In this document: one piece after another, positions 17,185 through 25,029 of the stretch | How the letters are laid out: each line of letters begins with the position of its first letter | How positions within the stretch are numbered: position 1 is the first letter of the stretch | NCBI GenBank assembly: GCA_934351835.1 | Contig: CAKRJP010000002.1 | Location: 62,001 to 126,000, forward strand | Reading direction: 5' to 3' | DNA from: an uncultured Lachnospiraceae bacterium | Lineage (GTDB): Bacteria > Bacillota > Clostridia > Lachnospirales > Lachnospiraceae | DNA length: 64,000 nucleotides | Position numbers and translations under genes: made by a program | Notes under the pieces: model-generated | The model's input: only the letters and a program-made list of their open reading frames with translations | The model's database searches: none | Told to the model about the DNA's origin: nothing

Positions 17185-17883
17185 CTACTTATTTTCTTCT
17201 TTTCCCAATCTCAGGATACTGCGGTATGCAGCTTCCTGCTCGGCAGCTTTCTTGGTTCTTCCTTTTCCGACACCATACTGCACATCGCCGATCGCTACCG
17301 CTACCTCAAAGGATTTATCATGGTCCGGTCCTGACTCTTCTAACAACTGGTAATGAATTGCTTCCCCGTGTTTCGCCTGCACAATCTCCTGCAGGATAGT
17401 CTTGCTATCATAAAAGAGCCGTTTATTCTCCATATCTTTTAAAATAAATTGTTCAATAAACTCTTTTGCATTAGCAAAACCACCATCTATATAAATCGCT
17501 CCGATCAACGCTTCCATCGCATCTGAAGTAATCGATGCGCGAAGTCTTCCTCCATTGGCATCTTCACCTTTCCCTAACAACAGATAATCGCCCAGTTCAA
17601 TCTCTTTTGCGCAGTACGCAAGAGCCGGTTCACATACCATGCTGGCTCTTAACTTAGTAAGTTCTCCCTCCGGCTTTGTCTGATGCTCATAAAACAAAAA
17701 CTCACTGGACACCAGTTCTAAAACAGCATCTCCCAAAAATTCCAGGCGCTCATTGCACTCATACTTTGGCAAATGTTTCTCATTGGCATAAGAGCTGTGG
17801 CTCATTGCTTTGGTAAGTAATTCTTTATCTTTAAATGTATAATTTATCTTTTTTTCTAATTCAGCTAATTTTCGACTCATCAT
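17185..17883 (-). CDS. rnc: Ribonuclease III
   Basis: A 232-residue double-strand RNA endonuclease that matures rRNA and some mRNAs. The RNase III signature NERLEFLGDAVLELV (about residues 43-57) and the second metal site in SDAMEALIGAIYIDGG (about 118-133) are intact. A double-stranded RNA-binding domain follows from about residue 158 to the KKAAEQEAAYRSIL end. Two adjacent ATG codons are possible starts; GAGG precedes both. It leads the smc-ftsY-ilvA operon and is separated from acpP by a terminator and a hairpin repeat. Confidence 0.97.
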   Translation of the reverse strand: MMSRKLAELEKKINYTFKDKELLTKAMSHSSYANEKHLPKYECNERLEFLGDAVLELVSSEFLFYEHQTKPEGELTKLRASMVCEPALAYCAKEIELGDYLLLGKGEDANGGRLRASITSDAMEALIGAIYIDGGFANAKEFIEQFILKDMENKRLFYDSKTILQEIVQAKHGEAIHYQLLEESGPDHDKSFEVAVAIGDVQYGVGKGRTKKAAEQEAAYRSILRLGKEENK

Positions 17884-17904
17884 TTATCCTCTATTTATTA
17901 TCGC

Positions 17905-17950
17905 GGCAATCCCAAAGGTTCCGGGCAAACCCAGCCTCTGGCTCATTGCC
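17905..17950. repeat. 46-bp intergenic hairpin repeat, copy A
   Basis: Matches copy B (28393-28438) at 37 of 46 bases with no gaps and in the same orientation. It folds into a tiered stem: outer GGCAAT (17905-17910) with ATTGCC (17945-17950), a middle 7-bp tier and an inner 5-bp tier. It lies between the acpP terminator and rnc on the minus strand. Confidence 0.7.
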
Positions 17951-17952
17951 TG

Positions 17953-17984
17953 ACAAGAAACAAGAAAGCCCTGACGGGCTTTCT
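17953..17984 (-). terminator. Terminator after acpP
   Basis: 9-bp stem (17963-17971 with 17976-17984) with a GTCA loop in the minus-strand RNA, followed by a U-rich tail UUGUUUCUUGU. It ends the plsX-acpP transcript before rnc. Confidence 0.85.
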
Positions 17985-18002
17985 GTTGTATGTCTCCATC
18001 AA

Positions 18003-18236
18003 TTAATTATTGGTTGCTTTCTTAATCTGTTCTACAGCATCTCCCACTGTCACGATCTGCTCAGCCTCATCGTTGTCGATCTCGATATCGAAAGTCTCTT
18101 CAATTCCCATGATGATCTGGAAAATGTCTAATGAATCTGCTCCCAGATCATCTACAAATTTCTTGTCCTCTGTAATTGAATTCTTGTCCAGATTTAATAC
18201 ATCGGCGATAATGTCTCTGATTTTTTCAAATTCCAT
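18003..18236 (-). CDS. acpP: Acyl carrier protein
   Basis: A 77-residue acidic four-helix carrier for fatty acid synthesis. Ser35 in GADSLDIFQ receives the 4'-phosphopantetheine arm. The classic GADSLD is followed by IFQI rather than the more usual TVEL, but the overall helix pattern and length are normal. It follows plsX by 39 bases, the common plsX-acpP pairing, and is closed by a terminator before rnc. No other fab gene is inside the window. Confidence 0.96.
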   Translation of the reverse strand: MEFEKIRDIIADVLNLDKNSITEDKKFVDDLGADSLDIFQIIMGIEETFDIEIDNDEAEQIVTVGDAVEQIKKATNN

Positions 18237-18275
18237 GTTTATTCTCCTTTTTACCTTTATAGTTCATTCTCTTTA

Positions 18276-19301
18276 TTATTCAGCGGATTTCTCTTGATCC
18301 GATTGAATGCATTCCTGAATCTTCTCGTTGATCTTCTGTTTCTTAAACATCACACACTGTGCCAGTGTATTGCTGACTTCTTTTGCCTTAGAACTTCCGT
18401 GGGTCTTTACTACCAGACCTTTTAATCCCAAAAGCGGTGCTCCACCGTACTCACTGGCATCAAACTGCTTCAACGTCGACTTAAGAGCCGGTTTGATTAG
18501 CAGTGCTCCGATCTTTGAACGAAGAGATGTCATCAGACCTTCCTTCACCTTACTGATCAGAACCGCTCCGACACCTTCATATAACTTCAGGATAATATTT
18601 CCGGCAAATGCCTCGCACACCACAACATCAGCCTGACCATGCGGAATCTCTCTTGCCTCCACACTTCCGATAAAGTTGATATCTTCCTGCTCCTTTAACA
18701 GTGGAAATGTCTCTTTTACCAGTGCGTTCCCTTTTTCTTCCTCTGCACCGATATTTACGATGCCGACTCTCGGATTCTTAATTCCAAGTACATGTTCCAT
18801 ATAAATAGAACCCATCTTCGCAAACTGTACCAGATGTGATGGTCTCGCATCTACATTCGCTCCACAGTCAATCAGAAGGGAAACACCTTTCTCCGTCGGG
18901 ATTAACGGTGCAAGGGGTGGCCTCTCCACGCCTTTGATCCTGCCGACGATCACCTGACCACCTACCAGGATTGCTCCTGAACTTCCGGCTGAAACAAATG
19001 CATCTGCTTTACCTTCTTTGACCAACTTCATACCAACCACTATAGACGAATCTTTCTTCTTACGGATTGCATTGACCGGAGCTTCTGCAGTCTCAATCAC
19101 TTCTGAAGCATGCACCACCTCGATCTGCGCTTTATTATATTGATACTTATTCAGTTCTTCTTCAACAATATCCTGCTTACCAACCAGGAACACTTTCATG
19201 TCCGGTTCTTTCTGGATTGCATCGATCGCACCTTTCACGATCTCCACAGGAGCATTATCTCCACCCATAGCATCCAGTGCTATATTGGTAATCTCTGCCA
19301 T
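18276..19301 (-). CDS. plsX: Phosphate acyltransferase
   Basis: A 341-residue peripheral enzyme that turns acyl-ACP into acyl-phosphate for PlsY in phospholipid synthesis. Family motifs include IALDAMGGDNAP at the start, SAGSSGAILVGGQ, the LIDCGANVDARP loop, GIVNIGAEEEKG and the VVCEAFAGNIILKLYEG and GLKGLVVKTHGSS segments. I start at MAEITN, with GGAGGAATAATC before the ATG; the frame to 19319 includes this site and is rejected. It has its own promoter and is cotranscribed with acpP. No FapR gene or clear FapR site is seen here. Confidence 0.96.
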   Translation of the reverse strand: MAEITNIALDAMGGDNAPVEIVKGAIDAIQKEPDMKVFLVGKQDIVEEELNKYQYNKAQIEVVHASEVIETAEAPVNAIRKKKDSSIVVGMKLVKEGKADAFVSAGSSGAILVGGQVIVGRIKGVERPPLAPLIPTEKGVSLLIDCGANVDARPSHLVQFAKMGSIYMEHVLGIKNPRVGIVNIGAEEEKGNALVKETFPLLKEQEDINFIGSVEAREIPHGQADVVVCEAFAGNIILKLYEGVGAVLISKVKEGLMTSLRSKIGALLIKPALKSTLKQFDASEYGGAPLLGLKGLVVKTHGSSKAKEVSNTLAQCVMFKKQKINEKIQECIQSDQEKSAE

Positions 19302-19330
19302 GATTATTCCTCCTCGCATTGCTATAGGTT

Positions 19331-19359
19331 ATTTTACTAAACATCATATAAAAAAGCAA
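19331..19359 (-). promoter_or_regulatory. Promoter for plsX-acpP
   Basis: Minus strand -35 TTGCTT (19354-19359), 17-base spacer, -10 TAAAAT (19331-19336), about 30 bases before the plsX start. Confidence 0.6.
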
Positions 19360-19369
19360 TACTTCTGAA

Positions 19370-19412
19370 AGTAAATAAGTGCCATCGGAAAGTTTTGTTT
19401 TCCGATAGCACT
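19370..19412 (-). terminator. Terminator after the ABC transporter genes
   Basis: 14-bp stem (19378-19391 with 19399-19412), 7-base loop. One position is C-A on the plus strand but G-U in minus-strand RNA, which fixes the orientation. The tail UAUUUACUUU follows. It separates the transporter genes from plsX. Confidence 0.85.
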
Positions 19413-19428
19413 CATTTTCAAACAAGTT

Positions 19429-20181
19429 CTATAATTCTGCCATTTTCGCTAAAATCTGCTGATAAAAAAGATCTCTTGATTCCTCTTTTCTTAATTCTTC
19501 TAAGATTTTTCCATCTTTTAATAAAATAATCCGGTCACAATAACTTGCCATCTGCGGATCATGTGTTACCATTACAATCGTTTTCTTAAGCTCCCTGTTA
19601 AGTGTTTCCATGGCCCGAATCACAATCATCCCCGATTTCGAATCCAAATTTCCGGTAGGTTCATCCGCAAGTATCAATTTAGGGTGATTAACTAATGCTC
19701 TGCAAATTGCTACCCGCTGTTTCTCGCCGCCTGATAATTCATATGGATTTTTCTTCAATAAGTGACTAATCTGAAAATGTTTTGCATACTGCATTGTTGT
19801 TTTTTGCATTGTTTTCAGTTTTACTTTATTTAAAATCATCGGAAGCATAATGTTTTCTTCTACTGATAAACTGTCCATCAGATAAAAATCCTGAAAAATG
19901 AAACCTATTTTCCGATTGCGAATTTCTGCAAGACTATCCCCATATAACTTACTGGTATCTTTTCCCATTAAAATTATTTTCCCTGCTGTCGGTTTGTCAA
20001 TCATTCCAAGAGTCTTCAAGAGTGTTGTCTTTCCACAACCGGATTTCCCCATAATTCCTACAAACTCTCCTTCTTCTACAGAAAAGCTAATCCCTTTCAG
20101 AACTTTTATGTCCTCCTCACTATCTTTTAACACAGATTTTTTATAATTTCTAACCAGCTTTTTTACTTCTAATATATTCAT
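19429..20181 (-). CDS. ABC transporter ATP-binding protein, BceA/MacB-like
   Basis: A 250-residue ATPase. Walker A GKSGCGKT is at residues 45-52, the Q loop in FIFQDFYLMD near 95-104, the signature LSGGEKQR at 149-156, Walker B LILADEPTGNLD at 169-180 and the H loop in MVTHDP near 213. The EPTGNLD form and the FQDFYLM loop are typical of ATPases that pair with FtsX/MacB-type permeases, including antimicrobial-peptide resistance pumps. I start at MNILEV; its ATG overlaps the permease stop (ATGA), so the two are coupled. A longer frame runs back into the permease gene. Confidence 0.93.
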   Translation of the reverse strand: MNILEVKKLVRNYKKSVLKDSEEDIKVLKGISFSVEEGEFVGIMGKSGCGKTTLLKTLGMIDKPTAGKIILMGKDTSKLYGDSLAEIRNRKIGFIFQDFYLMDSLSVEENIMLPMILNKVKLKTMQKTTMQYAKHFQISHLLKKNPYELSGGEKQRVAICRALVNHPKLILADEPTGNLDSKSGMIVIRAMETLNRELKKTIVMVTHDPQMASYCDRIILLKDGKILEELRKEESRDLFYQQILAKMAEL

Positions 20182-22187
20182 ACGCCTCTTCCCTCTTTCA
20201 AATGATGACCTACATAACATACAATTATCTTCTGTAAAATCATTTCCAGACACCAGTAACCTCCAACTATTACCAACCAATAGATCCATACTTTTTTATT
20301 TAACACTACGCCCTGGGCATCTTCATACAAAATATAAGCACACAAATATGTTGCTGACAACAACACTGCAGAAACAAATGCAATCAACGGGATACTTTGT
20401 ATCTCCGCATTTAACACCTGCTTCTTCATCCGTTCAAAAATTCCCATACAATCTAAAAATTCGTAACGTTTTCGGAGACTTCGAAAATCTGCCATTGTTT
20501 TAATCACAATAACCATTTCTCCACTAAGCAAAAATGCCAGAATAATAAATAATTTGGTGGTAACTTTGAATATATCTTCTTTCTCCCGTTCCGCCAGAAA
20601 ATCATCTGTAATATAATAGGTCTGCTGCATATTCCTTGTATAACCGAAATCTTTTAACCCATATTTTCTCCAATATTGCCGCAATTCTTTCAATGCATCT
20701 TCTTTTCCACGATCTGAAAGTTTAATTAGGCCGAGAGTATCCGGTTCATATTCTTTTTCTGATAATTTTTTCTGTTGCTCCTCAAAATATCGATCCGAAA
20801 AAACAACAATATTTTCATTTTCATAATCTGTCCGGTATTTCCCAAACCAATTACCCGTCTGCACATCTCTCATTTTATACAGATGTTCTTCATCATGTAA
20901 TGGAATAGGGTGATTGGACTCCGGACTTACATAATCACTCCAATACTTTGTATAGCTTCCTATTGCCAGCCATGTATATCCATCTTTCCCGTAGTCAAAG
21001 CCTCCAATCCGTACATGTTTTCCCGGAGGACTTTGATATTCGCTGAGAATATATATAATTTCTTTTTCTTTCAGATCATATTTCTTGCCACTCAATTTAT
21101 GATAAGTGCTCTCAGAAATTCCCATCAGCTCATTCTCATAAGCCGATACACGTATCATTGGAACTTCTTCGATTTTTCCGTTATGTTTTTCTACTATATC
21201 TTTTAATTTTTCCTGTTCCTCACTCTGTCCTTTCATCATGCAAATTGCATCATACGGATAATATTTTTCATGGCCCGTAATCGGAAGAAGTGCAGAAATA
21301 TTTGCTGCACAATATCCTAATGCTATAAAATGTACCGAAAGTAGCATAAGTAATATTAAAAGACTGCTTTGATATTTACTGTAAAGTTGATTATATTTAA
21401 GCAAATTCTTATAATAAAATTTCTTTTTCTTCCGAATCCATTCCAACAGAATACCACCGCCAAAAGCCAGCATAAGAAAACTTCCACCAATCCACGCCAG
21501 ATGTGCATAGGTATATGCTGCTTCAATACTGGATTTCAATGCAAAGAATCCCCATACTAATAACGCAATTCCTATCAGCACACATACTGACCACCAGATG
21601 CTTTGAGGTTTTTTCTCTTTTATCTGACTGCCTTTCATCATAGCGCTCACCCCGTGATTCTCTGCCCATATCATTACCACGAATACAACGCCTAGCATAA
21701 TAATGAAACTGACGATACTGGCTTTCATATAAACCGAAACATCCACATTTGTCACTTTTATATACTCCGGAAACATCCTGTGACAGATTTTCTGCACTAC
21801 AAAAAGCATCAACCTTCCAACTGCCAGTCCCAATCCCAATGAAACAATCCATCCGGCAAAATATTCCAGTACGATCATTCCATACATGAGTTTTTTCTTC
21901 ATTCCCAGCATCTGAAACAATCCATAATCATTCAGCCGCAGTCTCATATAATTCAACATGGAATACACCATAAGCGTGACACTGAAAACAGAAACAGCCC
22001 CTACCGACAACATCAGTTCCCCCGCAATTTCATTCAAAGACATTGCTCCAACGGTCATCTCCTGTACAACTGCGTATAATCCCCAGAAAACAAAAAATTC
22101 CGATACTCCAATCATGTTCCCTGCGAAATAGATAACATAATTTTTCAAATTGCTTTTAAAATTTTTGAATATAATTCGATAAATCAA
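20178..22187 (-). CDS. FtsX-like ABC transporter permease, BceB-type
   Basis: A 669-residue membrane protein with ten predicted helices: one near residue 20-40, three more by about 175, three between 195 and 305, a soluble outer region from about 310 to 535, and three at the C terminus. The IYRIIFKNFKSNLKNYVIYF opening and the large extracellular region between helices 7 and 8 match BceB-type permeases of peptide-antibiotic sensing and detoxification. The start is probably the TTG of residue 1 (IYRII frame): GGAGG lies seven bases before it, whereas the ATG six codons upstream would bury that site and has none of its own. The ribosome site is inside a strong hairpin. Confidence 0.87.
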   Translation of the reverse strand: MIYRIIFKNFKSNLKNYVIYFAGNMIGVSEFFVFWGLYAVVQEMTVGAMSLNEIAGELMLSVGAVSVFSVTLMVYSMLNYMRLRLNDYGLFQMLGMKKKLMYGMIVLEYFAGWIVSLGLGLAVGRLMLFVVQKICHRMFPEYIKVTNVDVSVYMKASIVSFIIMLGVVFVVMIWAENHGVSAMMKGSQIKEKKPQSIWWSVCVLIGIALLVWGFFALKSSIEAAYTYAHLAWIGGSFLMLAFGGGILLEWIRKKKKFYYKNLLKYNQLYSKYQSSLLILLMLLSVHFIALGYCAANISALLPITGHEKYYPYDAICMMKGQSEEQEKLKDIVEKHNGKIEEVPMIRVSAYENELMGISESTYHKLSGKKYDLKEKEIIYILSEYQSPPGKHVRIGGFDYGKDGYTWLAIGSYTKYWSDYVSPESNHPIPLHDEEHLYKMRDVQTGNWFGKYRTDYENENIVVFSDRYFEEQQKKLSEKEYEPDTLGLIKLSDRGKEDALKELRQYWRKYGLKDFGYTRNMQQTYYITDDFLAEREKEDIFKVTTKLFIILAFLLSGEMVIVIKTMADFRSLRKRYEFLDCMGIFERMKKQVLNAEIQSIPLIAFVSAVLLSATYLCAYILYEDAQGVVLNKKVWIYWLVIVGGYWCLEMILQKIIVCYVGHHLKEGRGV

Positions 22188-22192
22188 AACAG

Positions 22193-22270
22193 CCCCTCCG
22201 ATCATATGGTCTTTGTCTAACCATAATCTGATCAGAGGAGCCGCACAAGTTCTAAGACATGAATGCTCCT
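22193..22270 (-). promoter_or_regulatory. Ribosome-site-sequestering leader hairpin of the permease gene
   Basis: In minus-strand RNA the whole permease Shine-Dalgarno region (UGAUCGGAGGGG, 22193-22204) pairs over 12 bases with CUCCUCUGAUCA (22229-22240), stacked on a 6-bp inner helix (22205-22210 with 22220-22225) and a 9-base loop. An upstream AGGAGC (22265-22270) can instead pair with GCUCCU (22236-22241), which would free the site. AAGGAG there also precedes a two-codon AUG-UCU-UAG frame. The pairing is seen in sequence; control of translation is inferred. Confidence 0.55.
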
Positions 22271-22272
22271 TT

Positions 22273-23595
22273 TTACGACATGAAAAAAGATATTTTCACT
22301 TCAAATTCAGATGAGTCCACACCATACTCTATCATGCCTTCATACTTTTGTATGATACGTTCCACACTTAGAAGTCCATAGCCATGCAGATTTTTATCTC
22401 CTTTGCTTGTGACCCATTTATTTCCGTCTTTCAACGGTTGTTCTTCTATGCTATTTTCAACAGTCATAAATAACATTTTCTTATGTTGTTTCAATTCAAA
22501 ACGAATCCATCGTTCTTTAGCCCTGATTTTACAACAGGCTTCAATCGCGTTATCCAAAAGATTGCAAATCAGAATACAGCTCTCATCATCGCTGAACGGT
22601 ACCCGCGCAATCATATCACTGATGATTTCAAAATTTATATTTTCTGTTAATGCTTCACTTTTTTTTAGATTCAAGAGTAAATCTATTGTCTGATTTCCTG
22701 TCCATGTTTTTACACCCACATTCTGATAAGCAGGCGTAATTCTTTCCAGATATTCTTCTAATTTTTCCCATTCTCTATTCTTGTCATATTCGCTCAGAAT
22801 CAATAAATGGTTTTTGATATCGTGATTTAATGTTCTATTTTCCTCCAGTGCATTTTTCAATTCCTGATAATTTTTCTCTATCATAGAATCACGCATTTCA
22901 ATAATTTGATTTTCTCTCCGTAAACTTTCATAACGAAAAATTAATTTGCTAATTTGCCAGACCATGCTCATTAAAATAAAAATACAAAGTGTAAGAATCA
23001 AAAAATTATCAAAATATAATTCAATATATCCTCTATGTAATTCATAAATACTTCCGCGATACATCCATGTAACAAGATTAAACCCAATCCCAAAACTGCA
23101 GACCATTCCACGGTATTGTGTGATGATTCTTTTTATCTTTATGTTTTTTCTGAAAAACAAAATAATCAGCAAAAGCACCGTCTCTGCAACGATATAAATA
23201 ATACTCTTCCACCACGCTCCTGGTCGATAAAGCACTTTTTCTCGAATCGAATCCGATGTGATTAGCATAAATATTGTTCCAATTAAAAGATCTGCAAACG
23301 TGACCGCAGCATAATATACTGCCGGAATTCCAATCAGCAATACATATTCCTTTTCTATAGCCATCCCCGTATATGCAAAACTAATTGCAATAATAGCAAG
23401 TACCGGCATGTAAATTCCGAAACTGTAGTATTTGCACAACGTCAGTATTATCCCACTGATCACTGCGCCTAAAAAGAGTATTAAGGTTTTCTTTTTACTC
23501 TTCTCTGAAGGGACAATTGTTGTGATCAGATAGATAAATAGAATTACTTCCGAAAATGCCACTGTAGCTATCACACCTATATTTCCAAAATTCAT
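22273..23595 (-). CDS. Sensor histidine kinase with GHKL ATPase domain, AgrC/HPK10-like
   Basis: A 440-residue membrane kinase. Six to seven hydrophobic helices fill residues 1-220, then a coiled linker. The phosphoacceptor is His258 in NHDIKNHLLIL, the N box is CNLLDNAIEACC near 344-355 and the G box HGYGLLSV near 404. This layout is that of quorum-type AgrC kinases that pair with LytTR regulators. There is no agrB or agrD nearby, so the signal is not evident; the neighbouring BceAB-like pump suggests a peptide or antibiotic. I start at MNFGNIG, whose ATG overlaps the regulator stop (ATGA). Confidence 0.9.
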   Translation of the reverse strand: MNFGNIGVIATVAFSEVILFIYLITTIVPSEKSKKKTLILFLGAVISGIILTLCKYYSFGIYMPVLAIIAISFAYTGMAIEKEYVLLIGIPAVYYAAVTFADLLIGTIFMLITSDSIREKVLYRPGAWWKSIIYIVAETVLLLIILFFRKNIKIKRIITQYRGMVCSFGIGFNLVTWMYRGSIYELHRGYIELYFDNFLILTLCIFILMSMVWQISKLIFRYESLRRENQIIEMRDSMIEKNYQELKNALEENRTLNHDIKNHLLILSEYDKNREWEKLEEYLERITPAYQNVGVKTWTGNQTIDLLLNLKKSEALTENINFEIISDMIARVPFSDDESCILICNLLDNAIEACCKIRAKERWIRFELKQHKKMLFMTVENSIEEQPLKDGNKWVTSKGDKNLHGYGLLSVERIIQKYEGMIEYGVDSSEFEVKISFFMS

Positions 23596-24335
23596 TCCAT
23601 ATATCCTTCCCAATATGCTCGAATCTGATGCTTTATTTCTGTCAGATGCCTTTTGCAAATGGTCAATGTCTGTCCATTATCCATAACCAGAAGATTTCCT
23701 GTAATCTGGTCAATATGTTCAATGTTGACAATACAGCTCCGATCCAATGTCAGAAATTCCGACGTATGAAGTTCCTCAAACAATTGTTGAAGATTTATCT
23801 GTTCTCTGTAAATAGCACCATCACACTTATAATATTCTAAATATTTCTTCCCCTTCATCTTCTGAATGCATACAATGTCCCGATAAAGTATTTTCTTTAT
23901 GCCATTGCCAGATGTAATCACCCGATAGTTCTTTTTCTGATTTTCAAGTTTCTCCAAAATAGGATTTAGGATCTCTGGAATTCTCCTTTTCATGTCCTGT
24001 TTCAAAATATATTGATATGTATTTAGCAAATAGCTTTCTGCGGCAAATTCTGCATGGGAAGTAAGAAAAATCAAGTATATATCCTTTTTCTCATCAGTCA
24101 GCTTTCTGCCTAACTGAATTCCTGACATCCGTTCCATCTCTATATCTGAAAAAATTATCTGGTATTCTTCACCATAATCTATCGCTTTCAGAAAATCTTC
24201 TGCAGATATAAATTTCTCCAAAGATATACAATCTTGATTTTTCTTGTTCTGAATGACTTCATTTATATATTTTTCTATAATTTCTATAAACTCTGGCTCG
24301 TCATCAATAATTGCTATTTTAATCTTGTGGTTCAT
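23592..24335 (-). CDS. LytTR-family response regulator
   Basis: A 247-residue regulator. The receiver domain (about 1-125) has the acidic pair IIDDEPE at 9-15, the phosphoacceptor Asp64 in IIFSDIEM and a conserved LTSH block near 91. The LytTR DNA-binding domain spans about 140-243, with KKILYRDIVCIQ, the LDRSCIVNIEHIDQI strand-helix motif and TICKRHLTEI. It overlaps both neighbours by four bases: the truncated nucleotidyltransferase upstream and the kinase downstream. Its likely targets include the transporter genes that follow. Confidence 0.93.
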   Translation of the reverse strand: MNHKIKIAIIDDEPEFIEIIEKYINEVIQNKKNQDCISLEKFISAEDFLKAIDYGEEYQIIFSDIEMERMSGIQLGRKLTDEKKDIYLIFLTSHAEFAAESYLLNTYQYILKQDMKRRIPEILNPILEKLENQKKNYRVITSGNGIKKILYRDIVCIQKMKGKKYLEYYKCDGAIYREQINLQQLFEELHTSEFLTLDRSCIVNIEHIDQITGNLLVMDNGQTLTICKRHLTEIKHQIRAYWEGYME

Positions 24336-24511
24336 AATATTTCTTCTAATTCCAGTACATCCTTACATCCATATACAACAAAATCAATATCGCTGGTCGG
24401 TGTCGCTGTTCCTGTTGCAAAAGAGCCAAACAAATCCAGCCGGACAACTTTATTTTTTTTGCATATACCAGCAGCTTTATCAATCAATTCTGTAACAGGC
24501 ATTGTATTCAT
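24332..24511 (-). CDS. Truncated MNT-type nucleotidyltransferase domain protein
   Basis: A 59-residue frame with the start of a minimal nucleotidyltransferase: DLFGSFATGTATPTSDIDF at residues 26-44 is the GS-x10-DxD active-site motif of polymerase-beta-fold (KNTase/MNT) proteins. The protein stops 15 residues after the DxD, before the third catalytic Asp, so it is about half the usual 100 residues. TAGGAG lies seven bases before the ATG. The stop codon overlaps the start of the LytTR regulator (ATGA), so this gene is translated and coupled, or is a decayed remnant whose end has been captured. There is no HEPN partner. Confidence 0.65.
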   Translation of the reverse strand: MNTMPVTELIDKAAGICKKNKVVRLDLFGSFATGTATPTSDIDFVVYGCKDVLELEEIL

Positions 24512-24528
24512 AACTAGGCTCCTAATTC

Positions 24529-24921
24529 TTACAATTTAATTATTTCTGGCTCGTGTGTAAATGATGAAAATGTTGCAATTGCATCTTTAAAATAAAATAC
24601 TTCTGTATTTCCATCATCTGCGGAATACATCTTCTGTAAAGATGGATATGCCTCAAGCATAGATACTCTTGCTTCTCTTCTGTCATCCTCTACAAGGCCT
24701 CCTGCTACCCGCAGCCACTCGCCATCTTTAAATGCACAGATCTCAGCCTTTGGATTTGCATGTAACTGTTTAGATACATCTTTTACTTTTCCCGTCTGGA
24801 TATACAATTTTCCTTCAAAAACATGTGCTGTTCCAAACGGACGCACTCTTGGCTGATCACCGTCTACCGTTGCTAAATAATATGTTTCTGCATCTTTCAA
24901 GAATTTCAATACTCTTTCCAT
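24529..24921 (-). CDS. Pyridoxamine 5'-phosphate oxidase-family protein
   Basis: A 130-residue split-barrel flavin-binding type protein. Signs are the N-terminal YYLATVDGDQPRVRPFG motif (residues 14-30), LYIQTGKVKDVSKQLHANPK and the AEICAFKDGEWLRV strand pair. Small members of this family bind FMN or F420-like cofactors and act as oxidoreductases or general stress proteins; the substrate is unknown. I start at MERVLKF, with AGGAGGG seven bases upstream. It sits after the pip terminator; a TATAAT box lies 40 bases upstream. The truncated nucleotidyltransferase gene follows after 17 bases, so the LytTR block may be read from here. Confidence 0.82.
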   Translation of the reverse strand: MERVLKFLKDAETYYLATVDGDQPRVRPFGTAHVFEGKLYIQTGKVKDVSKQLHANPKAEICAFKDGEWLRVAGGLVEDDRREARVSMLEAYPSLQKMYSADDGNTEVFYFKDAIATFSSFTHEPEIIKL

Positions 24922-24963
24922 GCTCAAGCCCTCCTGTATGTATGTTCGATTTATATTTTGTAT

Positions 24964-25004
24964 TATAACACAGAAATCCGGCATATTTCTATGCCGGATC
25001 TCTG
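24964..25004 (-). terminator. Terminator after the proline iminopeptidase gene
   Basis: 15-bp stem (24971-24985 with 24990-25004), GAAA loop in minus-strand RNA, one G-U pair, then UGUUAUAAUA. Its tail also carries the TATAAT box that could serve the next gene. Confidence 0.83.
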
Positions 25005-25029
25005 TAAAAGCATTTCATGCTCTATGTTT

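Noticed and set aside
22273..24335. AgrBD-type quorum peptide genes expected with an AgrC-like kinase
   Set aside because: I searched the intervals on both strands and found no small hydrophobic protease gene or short peptide frame beside the kinase.
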